A model generated the notes under the pieces. That model saw nothing but the letters and a program-made list of their open reading frames with translations, did no database searches and was not told the origin of the DNA. Below, one piece after another: positions 1 to 8,325 of a stretch of 64,000 nt of DNA (its first letter is position 1; every line of letters begins with the position of its first letter). The DNA comes from a gamma proteobacterium symbiont of Stewartia floridana. Lineage in GTDB: Bacteria; Pseudomonadota; Gammaproteobacteria; Chromatiales; Chromatiaceae. Position numbers and translations under genes: made by a program. The stretch spans positions 62,001-126,000 of the forward strand of contig NAUB01000018.1 of assembly GCA_003676145.1 (NCBI GenBank), given 5' to 3'.

Positions 1-320
1 ACACTGGAGCAGCGTTGGAAAATCAATCTGTTTCTCTCAAAATGGCTTAGATACTGCGTAGAGCAAGGTCATTCCTTCCTCGTCAACAGCCGTAATTTGG
101 CTGCTGAATTTCCGATGTCCCAGGTCGGTTAAGTACCTCTGCTGCCAGACTCGGCAGGGTTTAAAGGACTGAATTTTACAACCTATAGTACTCGCTGTTA
201 CCACTCTTTTGGGGTAAATTAGCCCTAATAAGAATATTTGGGTATGAATTTAAGGACAAATTTCAATAGATATCTATATACCTTTTCACAAGGGTAAGAG
301 GGATCTGCAGAGATGCAAAA
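1..320. other. Intergenic region upstream of uvrY
   Basis: No recognisable gene. One plus-strand frame is open from base 1 to a TAA at 127-129 (42 codons, no start visible), so the tail of an unidentified gene cannot be excluded, but an opening this short is expected by chance. A small CTGCC/GGCAG hairpin lies at 143-158. The part from about 200 to 290 is AT-rich and leads into uvrY. Confidence 0.4.
160..189 (+). promoter_or_regulatory. Possible sigma-70 promoter of uvrY
   Basis: TTTAAA (160-165) and TATAGT (184-189) are separated by 18 bp. The -10 matches the consensus at five of six positions and the -35 at four. Transcription from here would give a 5' leader of about 125 nt before uvrY. 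Assigned by eye only. Confidence 0.3.
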
Positions 321-962
321 ATGATTAAAGTATTACTGGTTGATGATCATGAATTGATCAGGACCGGAGTTAAGGGGATTCTCGACAAGGCAGAAGAGAT
401 CGAAGTTGCCGGGGAAGCCTCAACAGGGGAAGAAGCAATTGAGCTGGTGAGGAAAGCCTCACCGGACGTGGTGCTAATGGATGTCAACATGCCTGGCATG
501 GGGGGCATTGAAGCCACCCGCAGAGTGCTTCGTGTCAAACCGGATTTGAAAGTGATTGCATTGACCGTACTCGATGATGACCCGTTCCCATCAAGACTGC
601 ATGAGGTTGGTGCCATGGGATTTCTCACCAAGGGTTGTCCTGCGGATGAGATGATTCGTGCGATTCGTGCGGTATACAATGGTCACCACTATATTGCTTC
701 CGATGTTGCCAGAAAACACACTCTGACCGAGTGGCAGGGACACGCAGACAATCCATTCAAAGCACTCTCCTCGAGAGAGACACAGGTCTTGCTGCAGATC
801 CTGGAAGGACAGAAGAATCAGGAGATATCCGATATCCTCTCTCTCAGTCCTAAAACAGTCAGTACCTATCGTCAGCGAATCTACGAAAAACTCGATATCA
901 AGAACGATGTTGAGTTGACACGACTCGCCTACCGCCATGGTATTTTGAAGGACAGCGATTAG
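321..962 (+). CDS. uvrY: UvrY/GacA-type response regulator
   Basis: Cytoplasmic two-component response regulator of the BarA/UvrY (GacS/GacA) family, which in gammaproteobacteria activates CsrA-antagonising small RNAs. The 213 residues show a receiver domain (about 1-120) with acidic D8/D9, phospho-acceptor D54 in VLMDVNMPG, T82 and K104, followed by a LuxR-type helix-turn-helix (about 147-207, with LSSRETQVL and SPKTVSTYRQRIYEKL). Length and the uvrC-pgsA neighbourhood match family members. The ATG at 321 is used because the one at 313 meets a stop after three codons. The cognate sensor kinase is not in the window. In many relatives uvrC follows directly; here a DNA glycosylase gene lies between them. 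Confidence 0.95.
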   Translation: MIKVLLVDDHELIRTGVKGILDKAEEIEVAGEASTGEEAIELVRKASPDVVLMDVNMPGMGGIEATRRVLRVKPDLKVIALTVLDDDPFPSRLHEVGAMGFLTKGCPADEMIRAIRAVYNGHHYIASDVARKHTLTEWQGHADNPFKALSSRETQVLLQILEGQKNQEISDILSLSPKTVSTYRQRIYEKLDIKNDVELTRLAYRHGILKDSD

Positions 963-1098
963 CCTAAACAGCCCATAGGGCAGTCTTCGCCCTGGTCTAC
1001 CTCGACACAGGTTCTGTATCATGCAGCGAGCCATGCCCTGATAGTGCGTATCGGGTTGGCTCTGACTGTTATAGAAATTGTGATGAGGTTGATTCGTC

Positions 1099-1728
1099 TT
1101 GAAGAGATTTACTGCCAAATGCCGCCGCTGCCCCAGGCTGGCAGAGTTCCTTGATCAGGTCGCTGAGGATTATCCGGACTATCATGCCGCACCTGTTGCG
1201 CCATTTGGCGACGCTCAAGCCAAACTGCTGATTGTCGGCCTGGCGCCGGGCATGCATGGCGCCAACGCAACGGGCAGGCCGTTTACCGGTGACCATGCGG
1301 GAGTGCTGCTCTATCAGACACTCTACGACTATGGATTTTCCAATCAAGCTGAATCGACAAGCCGCCGGGATGGACTTCAACTGTATAACTGCCGCATTAC
1401 AAATGCAGTCAAATGTTTACCGCCGCAGAACAAACCTTTGGGGGCAGAAGTCAATCAGTGTAATGACTTTCTTGCCCAGGAGCTGTCAGCGATGCCTTCC
1501 GAGAGTGTGGTGATTGCACTGGGTTCGATTGCCCATAAAGCGGTGATCAAAGCACTCCAGTTGAGACAGAAAGATTATCCATTCGCCCATGCAATGGAGC
1601 ATCAGATCAGTGATCAGCTCAATCTCATCGACTCCTACCACTGCAGTCGCTACAACACCCAGACACGACGTCTGACCGCCGAGATGTTTCAGCAGATTTT
1701 TCAACGGGCTGGAGAGCTTCTAAAATAG
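1099..1728 (+). CDS. Uracil-DNA glycosylase, family 5-like (Fe-S)
   Basis: Base-excision repair enzyme of the uracil-DNA glycosylase superfamily. Seen: active-site motif 1 GLAPGMHGANATGRPFTGD (about 47-65), typical of the UDGb/family 5 group, and motif 2 around H182 (SYHCSRYNTQT). The cysteines C8-x2-C11 and C106-x14-C121 have the spacing of the 4Fe-4S ligands of family 4/5 enzymes. Motif 2 reads H-C-S where many UDGs have H-P-S. The start is TTG: three in-frame stops lie just upstream (1081, 1084 and 1090) and a weak TGAGG ribosome site precedes it. The gene sits between uvrY and uvrC and ends in its own hairpin terminator. Substrate range (uracil, hypoxanthine or other deaminated bases) cannot be read from the sequence. 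Confidence 0.85.
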   Translation: MKRFTAKCRRCPRLAEFLDQVAEDYPDYHAAPVAPFGDAQAKLLIVGLAPGMHGANATGRPFTGDHAGVLLYQTLYDYGFSNQAESTSRRDGLQLYNCRITNAVKCLPPQNKPLGAEVNQCNDFLAQELSAMPSESVVIALGSIAHKAVIKALQLRQKDYPFAHAMEHQISDQLNLIDSYHCSRYNTQTRRLTAEMFQQIFQRAGELLK

Positions 1729-1732
1729 TCTG

Positions 1733-1756
1733 AAGCGTGGTTTGTGCCACGCTTTT
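1733..1756 (+). terminator. Rho-independent terminator after the glycosylase gene
   Basis: Perfect 8-bp stem AAGCGTGG/CCACGCTT with a 6-nt loop, beginning 5 nt after the stop codon and ending in a short T run (TTTT). It probably separates this gene from uvrC. Confidence 0.65.
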
Positions 1757-1884
1757 CGGAATCCTGGTCCGCTGAAAAGTGGCAGATGAGCGGATCTCGG
1801 AGCGCATCTCGATTCAAGTTAACCAATGACCCTGGGAACCGTCCCGATCGGATGGTTCAGGAAACGATTCAATATTGACCCCAT

Positions 1885-3705
1885 ATGGCTCAGCAGCAAT
1901 TCGATCATGCCAAATTTCTCAACACCCTGACCTCCAGGCCTGGGGTCTATCGGATGGTCGGGGAGCAGGAGAAGGTTCTGTATGTAGGTAAGGCGAAGAA
2001 TCTCAAGAAACGGGTATCCAGCTATTTTACCCGTAGCCTGAACCGGCGCATTCAGATCATGGTCTCGCAGATTGTTGAGATTGAGATCATAGTCACCCAT
2101 ACCGAGGCAGAGGCGTTGATTCTTGAGAATCAGCTGATCAAATCGCTGAAGCCGAAATACAATATTCTGCTGAGGGACGATAAAAGTTACCCCTATATTC
2201 ATCTCTCTTCGGATCAGGACTATCCGGCCCTCTCGTTCCGGCGAGGTGCCCGCACGGGTGGAGGACGCTACTTCGGTCCCTATCCCAGTGCCGGTTCAAC
2301 CCGCGAAACCCTTCAGTTATTGCAGAAGCTTTTTCCCGTGAGGCAGTGTGAGGAGAGTTTCTACCGCAACCGTTCCCGAGCCTGTTTGCAGTACCAGATA
2401 AAACGTTGCAGTGGTCCCTGTGTCGGCCTGGTCAGCGAGCAGGATTATGCAATGGATGTGGAACACGCGGTTATGTTTCTGGAGGGTAAGACCAACCTGG
2501 TTGTGGATGAGTTGGTGAAACAGATGGAAGCGGCCTCGCAGAAGCTGGAGTTTGAGCTTGCGGCCCGCTACCGGGATCAGATCAAAAGTCTACAGCGTAT
2601 CCAGGAGCGCCAGTATGTGAGTGGCGAGTCGGGAGATCTGGATATCGTGGCAATCGTAAAACGGGGCAACAGCGCCTGCATTCAGGTTTTTTACATTCGA
2701 TCAGGTCGCAACCTGGGTAACAAATCCTTCTATCCCACAGTGCCACAAGGGGACTCGGAGGAGAGTGTTTTGCGCGCTTTCATTACCCAGTACTACCTGG
2801 ATAAGCCGCTGCCCAACGAGATCATCATCAACGCAGAGTTGCAAGAGCAGGCGCTGCTGGAGGCGGTCTTCAGTGAGCAGGCGAAAAGGCGCATTCGTAT
2901 CGGCAGCAAGGTGCGCGGTGAGCGGGCCAGGTGGTTGAAGATGGCGGCGGGCAACGCCAATCTGGCTCTGCAGAGCCGCATCAACGCCCAATCAAACATG
3001 GACCAGAGGCTACAGTCACTGCAGCAGGCCCTGGATCTGGCGGCGATTCCGGAGCGTATGGAGTGTTTTGATATCAGCCATACCCGTGGGGAGTTGACCG
3101 TCGGTTCCTGCGTGGTTTTCAACCAGGAGGGACCGTTGAAGTCGGATTACCGACGCTTCAATATCGAGGGTATCACGCCAGGCGACGACTATGCCGCGAT
3201 GGGGCAGGTACTGGAGCGCCGCTATCGCAGAGTGAAGAAGGGTGAGGTGCCGCTGCCGGATCTGTTGTTTGTCGATGGGGGCAGGGGGCAGTTGGCCTCA
3301 GTCAACGACTGTTTACAGGATTTGGGGGTGTCTGGCCTGATTCTGGTCGGTGTGGCCAAAGGGGCTGATCGAAAAGCCGGGATGGAACAGCTGTTCTTGT
3401 TGGGGCGAAAGTCACCGATTATACTGCCAGCTGATTCACCGGCACTCCATCTGATCCAGCAGATACGGGATGAGGCGCATCGATTCGCCATTACAGCGCA
3501 TCGTCAGCGCAGGCAAAAAAGCCGCAAACGTTCCGTGCTTGAGGATATTCCGGGTATTGGCGCCAAACGACGACAACGGTTGATGAAACAATTCGGTGGA
3601 TTACAGGCACTCTCCAGGGCGGGAGTAGAGGATCTGGCCCGGGTGGAAGGAATCAGCAAAGGATTGGCGGAACAGATCTACCAGGCCTTGCATGACAAAA
3701 CATAA
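1885..3705 (+). CDS. uvrC: Excinuclease ABC subunit C
   Basis: Nucleotide excision repair endonuclease that makes both incisions around a UvrAB-marked lesion. The 606 residues show an N-terminal GIY-YIG nuclease domain (about 15-95, with PGVYRM and LYVGKAKNLKKRV), a UVR motif that contacts UvrB (about 203-238), a central RNase H-like C-terminal nuclease domain (with MECFDISHTRGE and LFVDGGRGQL), and tandem helix-hairpin-helix motifs at the end (EDIPGIGAKRRQRLMKQFGG). Length is that of the family. pgsA follows 18 bp downstream, the order found in Escherichia coli (uvrY-uvrC-pgsA), and the two are probably co-transcribed. Confidence 0.97.
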   Translation: MAQQQFDHAKFLNTLTSRPGVYRMVGEQEKVLYVGKAKNLKKRVSSYFTRSLNRRIQIMVSQIVEIEIIVTHTEAEALILENQLIKSLKPKYNILLRDDKSYPYIHLSSDQDYPALSFRRGARTGGGRYFGPYPSAGSTRETLQLLQKLFPVRQCEESFYRNRSRACLQYQIKRCSGPCVGLVSEQDYAMDVEHAVMFLEGKTNLVVDELVKQMEAASQKLEFELAARYRDQIKSLQRIQERQYVSGESGDLDIVAIVKRGNSACIQVFYIRSGRNLGNKSFYPTVPQGDSEESVLRAFITQYYLDKPLPNEIIINAELQEQALLEAVFSEQAKRRIRIGSKVRGERARWLKMAAGNANLALQSRINAQSNMDQRLQSLQQALDLAAIPERMECFDISHTRGELTVGSCVVFNQEGPLKSDYRRFNIEGITPGDDYAAMGQVLERRYRRVKKGEVPLPDLLFVDGGRGQLASVNDCLQDLGVSGLILVGVAKGADRKAGMEQLFLLGRKSPIILPADSPALHLIQQIRDEAHRFAITAHRQRRQKSRKRSVLEDIPGIGAKRRQRLMKQFGGLQALSRAGVEDLARVEGISKGLAEQIYQALHDKT

Positions 3706-3723
3706 AGAACGACTGAGAATGAG

Positions 3724-4356
3724 ATGTGGAACATTCCTAACATACTGACACTTCTAAGGATTGTTTTGATTCCTGTGTTTGTGCTGCTGTTCTACCTGCC
3801 GGTTGAGTGGGCCAGGCTCAGTTGTGCGCTTGTATTCTCTGTAGCCGCAGTGACCGATTGGCTCGACGGTTATCTGGCCAGACGATGGGGGCAGGTATCC
3901 CCACTCGGGGCATTCCTTGATCCGGTCGCCGACAAGCTGATGGTGGCGGTCTCGCTGTTGCTGCTGGTGCAGGCCGAACCGACACCGGCGCTCGCCATTC
4001 CCGCTGCCGTGATCATTGGACGGGAGATCACCATCTCCGCCCTGCGGGAGTGGATGGCGGAACTGGGTGAACGGGCGATGGTCGCGGTTTCACTGATTGG
4101 TAAATTTAAAACCGCCGTGCAGATGGTGGCGATTCTGTTGCTGATTTTCAGTGAACCGTTGTGGGGCATCCCGGTCTACACTGTCGGCTTTGTTCTGCTC
4201 TATGTGGCAGCCATATTGACCCTCTGGTCGATGGCGCTCTACATCAAAGCGGCCTGGCCGAGTCTGCTGGGTAAGCGGCAGGTCAGTGGCAGCCTGGAGA
4301 GCAATAACATCTCAAGCGTTGAGATTGATGGATCAACAGGACAGGTTAACGACTAA
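3724..4356 (+). CDS. pgsA: CDP-diacylglycerol-glycerol-3-phosphate 3-phosphatidyltransferase
   Basis: Inner-membrane enzyme that makes phosphatidylglycerol phosphate from CDP-diacylglycerol and glycerol 3-phosphate, the committed step to acidic phospholipids. The CDP-alcohol phosphotransferase signature D-G-x2-A-R-x8-G-x3-D-x3-D is complete (D48, G49, A52, R53, G62, D66, D70), and several hydrophobic membrane segments surround it. At 210 residues it is somewhat longer than the E. coli enzyme; the extra part is a polar C-terminal tail of about 25 residues. It lies 18 bp after uvrC. Confidence 0.95.
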   Translation: MWNIPNILTLLRIVLIPVFVLLFYLPVEWARLSCALVFSVAAVTDWLDGYLARRWGQVSPLGAFLDPVADKLMVAVSLLLLVQAEPTPALAIPAAVIIGREITISALREWMAELGERAMVAVSLIGKFKTAVQMVAILLLIFSEPLWGIPVYTVGFVLLYVAAILTLWSMALYIKAAWPSLLGKRQVSGSLESNNISSVEIDGSTGQVND

Positions 4357-4538
4357 ACTAATAGGTTAGAGGCGATATAAATGGCGTAGCCCGTTGGCGC
4401 TCCTCGATGTGAAATGGGCCACTAGCTCGAAAGCCGTGCCATTATGAACTCCTCAGTGCCGGGTTAGACAGTCGGTGGTTACGGGCCCTATTGGATTGGT
4501 GTTAACAGAGCGTAAGACTGGGAAACGGGAGGTGACGG

Positions 4539-4967
4539 ATGAATAAGAGAGTTCCACTCATAGGCCTATTGCTGGGTGCATGCTTAGTGGCACCTGTTAC
4601 GACACTAGCATTTGATTACAGATCCGGCTCCAGTCACAGAGCTCCACTGACTCAGGGGAGCAGTTTTCATACACAAAAATCGATCAAGTTTCAGCGCTAT
4701 CAGGATGAGCAGGGTTACCATCTGCGTATCCTGAGCCGGGGATACGCTCCGGAGTCGATTCAGGTTGAGGTCTCAGGACCCTATCTGTTGGTGAAGAATC
4801 AGGAGGCCCACCGGGTCGAGAACCGAAACGAACGGGGTTACAGCTTTACCAGCAGTTCCTCCTCGATGAATCGTCGCTTCAGGCTGCCGGGCAATGCGGA
4901 TGTTGCAGGGATGAGCAGAAGCGAGGAGGACGGGGTGATCACGATCACCTTACCTTACCGGTATTAG
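4539..4967 (+). CDS. Exported Hsp20/alpha-crystallin-like protein
   Basis: A 142-residue protein with a clear N-terminal signal peptide (hydrophobic core about 6-20, likely cleavage after TLA at 24) followed by an alpha-crystallin-like domain (about 51-140). The domain ends in the usual RFRLP strand and the GVITITLP strand of small heat-shock proteins. The C-terminal I-x-I/V anchoring motif seen in oligomeric Hsp20 proteins is not evident, since the chain stops at PYRY. A strong GGAGGTGA ribosome site precedes the ATG, and a large hairpin terminator follows. Most Hsp20 proteins are cytoplasmic, so secretion is the odd point; an ATP-independent holdase in the periplasm is an inference. Confidence 0.75.
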   Translation: MNKRVPLIGLLLGACLVAPVTTLAFDYRSGSSHRAPLTQGSSFHTQKSIKFQRYQDEQGYHLRILSRGYAPESIQVEVSGPYLLVKNQEAHRVENRNERGYSFTSSSSSMNRRFRLPGNADVAGMSRSEEDGVITITLPYRY

Positions 4968-4987
4968 TTATTCGCTGAACTCGTTTG

Positions 4988-5045
4988 ATCCTGGCCAGTG
5001 TTGGGAAGCCTGAAGGCGCAACCAATCGGGCCAGGATTATTTTTT
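4988..5045 (+). terminator. Terminator of the hsp20-like gene (nested hairpin)
   Basis: The 9-bp arms ATCCTGGCC (4988-4996) and GGCCAGGAT (5029-5037) enclose smaller stems (TTGG/CCAA and GCC-TGAA-GGC) and are followed by a T-rich run. The stem is unusually long for a simple terminator, but the position and T tract fit. Confidence 0.7.
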
Positions 5046-5135
5046 TGTCGGCGCTGAATTATTCCTGCCAGGCAAGTTAAATCGTTAGGCAGCGTTGGGT
5101 CTGGCTGGTGGGGGTTATTGAGTCTTGGGGCGGTA

Positions 5136-5222
5136 TGGTGCCCGGGGCCGGAATCGAACCGGCACGACCCGAAGGTCGAGAGATTTTAAGTCTCTTGCGT
5201 CTACCAATTTCGCCACCCGGGC
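5136..5222 (-). tRNA. tRNA-Leu (anticodon UAA)
   Basis: The minus strand folds as a class II tRNA: acceptor GCCCGGG/CCCGGGC, D-loop with GGTAGACGC, an anticodon stem AGAGA/TCTCT enclosing the anticodon TAA, a long variable arm CGACC-TTCG-GGTCG, the T-arm GGTTCGAATCC, and an encoded CCA at 5136-5138. It is the last of three tRNA genes on this strand. Confidence 0.95.
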
Positions 5223-5260
5223 AGATTGGCGCTGTTCGTGCAGATCTTAAATCAGAAAGA

Positions 5261-5334
5261 TGGAGGCTGAGCCCGGAATCGAACCGAGGTCCACGGCTTT
5301 GCAGGCCGCTGCATAACCACTCTGCCACTCAGCC
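5261..5334 (-). tRNA. tRNA-Cys (anticodon GCA)
   Basis: The minus strand gives acceptor GGCTGAG/CTCAGCC, an anticodon loop with GCA in CGGCCTGCAAAGCCG, the T-arm GGTTCGATTCC, and an encoded CCA. It lies 38 nt upstream of tRNA-Leu on the same strand, with no terminator between them. Confidence 0.95.
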
Positions 5335-5384
5335 ATAATGGTCGCAATTCTATCATCTATTCCCGATGAATCGAATCGGCACAT

Positions 5385-5409
5385 AAAAAAGCCCCGGTGG
5401 TGCCGAGGC
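5385..5409 (-). terminator. Hairpin terminator between tRNA-Gly and tRNA-Cys
   Basis: The stem GCCTCGG/CCGGGGC (one G-T pair, 5-nt loop), read on the minus strand, is followed by six T. Read on the plus strand it is followed by four T, so it may act both ways. It lies 11 nt after tRNA-Gly, so it should stop or attenuate transcription before tRNA-Cys and tRNA-Leu. Confidence 0.7.
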
Positions 5410-5420
5410 CTTTTAGAAAT

Positions 5421-5496
<76 letters not shown>

Positions 5497-5514
5497 TGCG
5501 TTCAGGAAGGGCGT

Positions 5515-5542
5515 ATTCTAGCTTCTGCGGAGGATCTGTCAA
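5515..5542 (-). promoter_or_regulatory. Sigma-70 promoter of tRNA-Gly
   Basis: On the minus strand TTGACA (5542-5537) and TAGAAT (5520-5515) are spaced by 16 bp. The bases after the -10 (ACGCCC) are GC-rich, as in stringently controlled stable-RNA promoters. The tRNA starts about 18 nt beyond the -10. Confidence 0.8.
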
Positions 5543-5665
5543 CCTTTTCTGAAAGATAATCGGTGATCAGTCAGAGTTTGAGTTTCATGGCACTGCTCAA
5601 GCCAAGCCGCTTTTCAGCCGATAACGTATACCAGGAATAGGGAACGTTTATCGAGGGCAGTAAGA

Positions 5666-6883
5666 GTGATCAAACAGATCGAAACCGCTGAGCTCAGGAT
5701 AGGTATGTATGTGCATAAGCTGGAAGCTTCGTGGGTCGATCACCCATTCCTAAGAAATCAATTTAAAATCAAACAACTATCCGATATCAACAAAATCAGA
5801 AAATCGGGTATCAAGGCGATATACATCGATACCGACAAGGGCTTGGATATCGCACAAAAGCCTATCGCCGAGTCGCCTGCAGTTGCAGTTCAAACAGAAC
5901 CTGTGGTGGAACACAAGGCAAATGCCAGTGAGCCGCAAACCTCTGTGCAGGAAGAGATGACGAAAGCGGATCAGGTGCGCCAGGAAGCGGGGCGGGTGAT
6001 TAGCGACATCATGGCGGACGCGCGGCTCGGAAAACAGATCGACACTGAGCGTGCTGCACCGGTGGTTGAGGAGATGCTGGCTTCGATCTTCAGAAATCAG
6101 GATGCGTTTCTGGGATTGACCCGGATTCGTCAAATGGATCGGTACACCTTTGAGCATTCGGTCAGTGTGTCAGCATTGATGATCGCCTTCGGCAAAAAGC
6201 TCCAGCTCGATCAGTCCACCATCTGGGAGCTTGGTGTGGGGGGGATTCTGCATGACATCGGTAAGTTGCAGGTGCCCGACAAGATCCTCAACAAGCCTGG
6301 GCGACTCTCTGACCAGGAGTTCGACGTGATGCGCCTTCATGTGGGTTTTGGCTACAAATTGATCGATGAAGCTGAAACCATTCCGAAAAGGGCACGACAA
6401 GTAATACTGCAACATCACGAACGACTCAACGGTACAGGCTACCCGGGAAGACTCTCAGGCGAAGAGATCAGTCTCTACGGTAAAATGGCTGCCATCGTCG
6501 ATGTCTACGATGCCATTACCTCAGACCGGGTCTACCACAAGGGTAAATTGCCCAGTTTGGTGTTACGCCAACTGGTTGAGTGGAGTGGTGAAGGTGTGTT
6601 CGATGCTGAACTGGTGCAGCGATTCATTCAATGTGTCGGGATATACCCGGTAGGCAGTCTGGTGGCCCTGCAGAGCCAACGCTTGGCAGTGGTTATCGCT
6701 TCACCGCAAAAAGCACTGCTCAATCCGGTTCTGAAGGTGATTTACGATCTTCGTAAGCAGCGACCGATTGTCCCTGAAGTGGTGGATCTGAGCGACTCCG
6801 TTTCAGGTGGCGGGGATCGAATCATCAAACCGGTTAATGCCGAAGCGTACAATATCCGCATTGAGGATTACCTGACTCAGTGA
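5666..6883 (+). CDS. HD-GYP domain cyclic-di-GMP phosphodiesterase
   Basis: Predicted c-di-GMP phosphodiesterase of 405 residues. An N-terminal DUF3391-type domain (about 1-110) precedes an HD-GYP domain (about 150-320) with the metal-binding HDIGK (H196, D197) and the signature HHERLNGTGYP (H250 to P260, GYP at 258-260). No transmembrane segment or receiver domain is visible, so it should be cytoplasmic. It starts with GTG, about 10 nt after a GAGG ribosome site. It probably lowers c-di-GMP and so affects motility, biofilm or polysaccharide output; the PilZ protein at 40.7 kb is a possible reader of the same signal. A hairpin follows the gene. Confidence 0.9.
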   Translation: MIKQIETAELRIGMYVHKLEASWVDHPFLRNQFKIKQLSDINKIRKSGIKAIYIDTDKGLDIAQKPIAESPAVAVQTEPVVEHKANASEPQTSVQEEMTKADQVRQEAGRVISDIMADARLGKQIDTERAAPVVEEMLASIFRNQDAFLGLTRIRQMDRYTFEHSVSVSALMIAFGKKLQLDQSTIWELGVGGILHDIGKLQVPDKILNKPGRLSDQEFDVMRLHVGFGYKLIDEAETIPKRARQVILQHHERLNGTGYPGRLSGEEISLYGKMAAIVDVYDAITSDRVYHKGKLPSLVLRQLVEWSGEGVFDAELVQRFIQCVGIYPVGSLVALQSQRLAVVIASPQKALLNPVLKVIYDLRKQRPIVPEVVDLSDSVSGGGDRIIKPVNAEAYNIRIEDYLTQ

Positions 6884-6981
6884 GTGCTCCCAGCTGCCGG
6901 CAGAGAGGGCACTCTGGTGTATGGCGGCAGACTCTCCGGATCGTCATGATCCCCAAAGATGCCTTGTGATTTACCGGTTTT

Positions 6982-7006
6982 CCAAGCGTTCCGCTTGGGC
7001 TATTTT
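6982..7006 (+). terminator. Probable terminator after the HD-GYP gene
   Basis: A perfect 7-bp stem CCAAGCG/CGCTTGG with a 3-nt loop is followed by GCTATTTTA. The T tract is weak. It lies between the HD-GYP gene and the COG3146 gene. Confidence 0.5.
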
Positions 7007-7035
7007 ATCTGCATATCAAGCTTCGGATCGGATTC

Positions 7036-8187
7036 ATGCAAGTCGCTTTTCACAGTCAGATAGATGATTTCAAAGCTGAAGAGTGGAATCGCCTGGTAAC
7101 GGATGAAAATCCCTTTCTCAGGTACGAATTTCTCTCGGCGCTTGAACATAATGATTGTGTGGGTGAACGATTTGGTTGGCAGCCGCAGCATCTCAGTGTT
7201 CATGATCAGGGCAGACTGGTCGGTGTCTCACCCCTCTATTTGAAAGACAACTCCTATGGTGAATTCGTCTTCGACCATGCCTGGGCCGATGCCTACAGAC
7301 GAAGCGGTTTGAACTACTATCCGAAACTGATCAGTGCGGCACCCTATACCCCGGCCTATGGCAATCGCCTGTTGGTTGATTCTGCGGTCGATAAGGAACA
7401 GGTGCAGAGGGTGATGATCGAAGCCACCCTGGGACTGGTGAAGCAACTGAAGCTCTCATCCATGCACTGGCTGTTCACCATGCCGGAGGAGGGGGAGACC
7501 CTGAAGCGCATGGGAATGCATGAACGGCTGGGTGTTCAGTTTCATTGGAGCAACCCGGGATATTCGGATTTTGACCACTTTCTCTCCCAACTCACCGCCA
7601 AACGCCGCAAAAACATACGCCACGAACGACGCAAAGTCGATCAGGCAGGGATACGTTTTCGGCTGGTCACCGGTGATCAGGTGAGTGAGTCCGAGTGGGC
7701 TCTGATGACTCATTTCTACAGTAAGACCTTTGAGGAACGCTACAGCCTGCCGACACTGAATCAAGGCTTCTTTCAGGAGATCGGGGAGAAGATGGGCAGG
7801 CAGGTGGTGCTGGTATTTGCCTACGATGGCAGCCGCTGTGTTGCGGGGGCTATCCTCTACCGCAGCAGATCGGTGCTCTACGGCCGTCACTGGGGCGGCT
7901 TGGAACACTATGACAGCCTCCATTTCGAAGCCTGCTACTACCAGGGAATCGGTTATGCAATCGAGCAGGGCCTGAAACGATTCGAGCCCGGTGCCCAGGG
8001 GGAACACAAGATCTGGCGGGGATTCATGCCGACCCTGACCTACTCATATCACTGGATTGCCAATCCGGAATTCAACATTGGAATTGAACGATTTCTCCAT
8101 CAGGAATCCCCCGCACTGCTTGCCTACCACAAAAACCTTCTGGAAAGCTCCCCTTATCGACAAGAAGCAGAATCAGTAACTAACTGA
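7036..8187 (+). CDS. COG3146 (DUF482) GNAT/FemAB-like acyltransferase
   Basis: A 383-residue cytoplasmic protein of the COG3146 family, described as peptidoglycan biosynthesis/recognition, with tandem GNAT-like folds related to the FemAB aminoacyltransferases. Diagnostic stretches are NPFLRYEFLSALE near the N terminus, the FVFDHAWADAYRR region, TAKRRKNIRHERR in the middle, and ARCYYQ-like and WRGFMPTLTYS motifs towards the end. Substrate and acyl donor are not known for the family. It stands alone between the HD-GYP gene and iscR. The ribosome site is weak. Confidence 0.75.
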   Translation: MQVAFHSQIDDFKAEEWNRLVTDENPFLRYEFLSALEHNDCVGERFGWQPQHLSVHDQGRLVGVSPLYLKDNSYGEFVFDHAWADAYRRSGLNYYPKLISAAPYTPAYGNRLLVDSAVDKEQVQRVMIEATLGLVKQLKLSSMHWLFTMPEEGETLKRMGMHERLGVQFHWSNPGYSDFDHFLSQLTAKRRKNIRHERRKVDQAGIRFRLVTGDQVSESEWALMTHFYSKTFEERYSLPTLNQGFFQEIGEKMGRQVVLVFAYDGSRCVAGAILYRSRSVLYGRHWGGLEHYDSLHFEACYYQGIGYAIEQGLKRFEPGAQGEHKIWRGFMPTLTYSYHWIANPEFNIGIERFLHQESPALLAYHKNLLESSPYRQEAESVTN

Positions 8188-8239
8188 AATAAAAGAATAA
8201 AAATAATTTTCACAATAAAATTGTTATTTTTTCCGAATA

Positions 8240-8298
8240 ATTGTTGACTAAATTACTGAGTTACTTTAGTCTAAATACCGACTGATTTACTAGGTAAT
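8240..8298 (+). promoter_or_regulatory. iscR promoter region with two IscR type 1-like sites
   Basis: Two 25-bp stretches (8240-8264 and 8274-8298) resemble the type 1 IscR box (ATAsyyGACTrwwwyAGTCrrsTAT): each has an intact GACT, an AT-rich centre and a partly matching right half. The first overlaps a -35 like TTGACT (8244-8249), with a poor -10 TAGTCT 17 bp later. This suggests autorepression by [2Fe-2S]-IscR, as known for E. coli iscR. The surrounding DNA is very AT-rich. Confidence 0.55.
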
Positions 8299-8325
8299 AG
8301 AGTTCATACCTCTGGAGAAAATACA

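Noticed and set aside
1-129. Open frame at the left edge as the tail of a gene
   Set aside because: 42 codons are too few to identify anything, and such an opening is not rare by chance; noted only in the intergenic entry.
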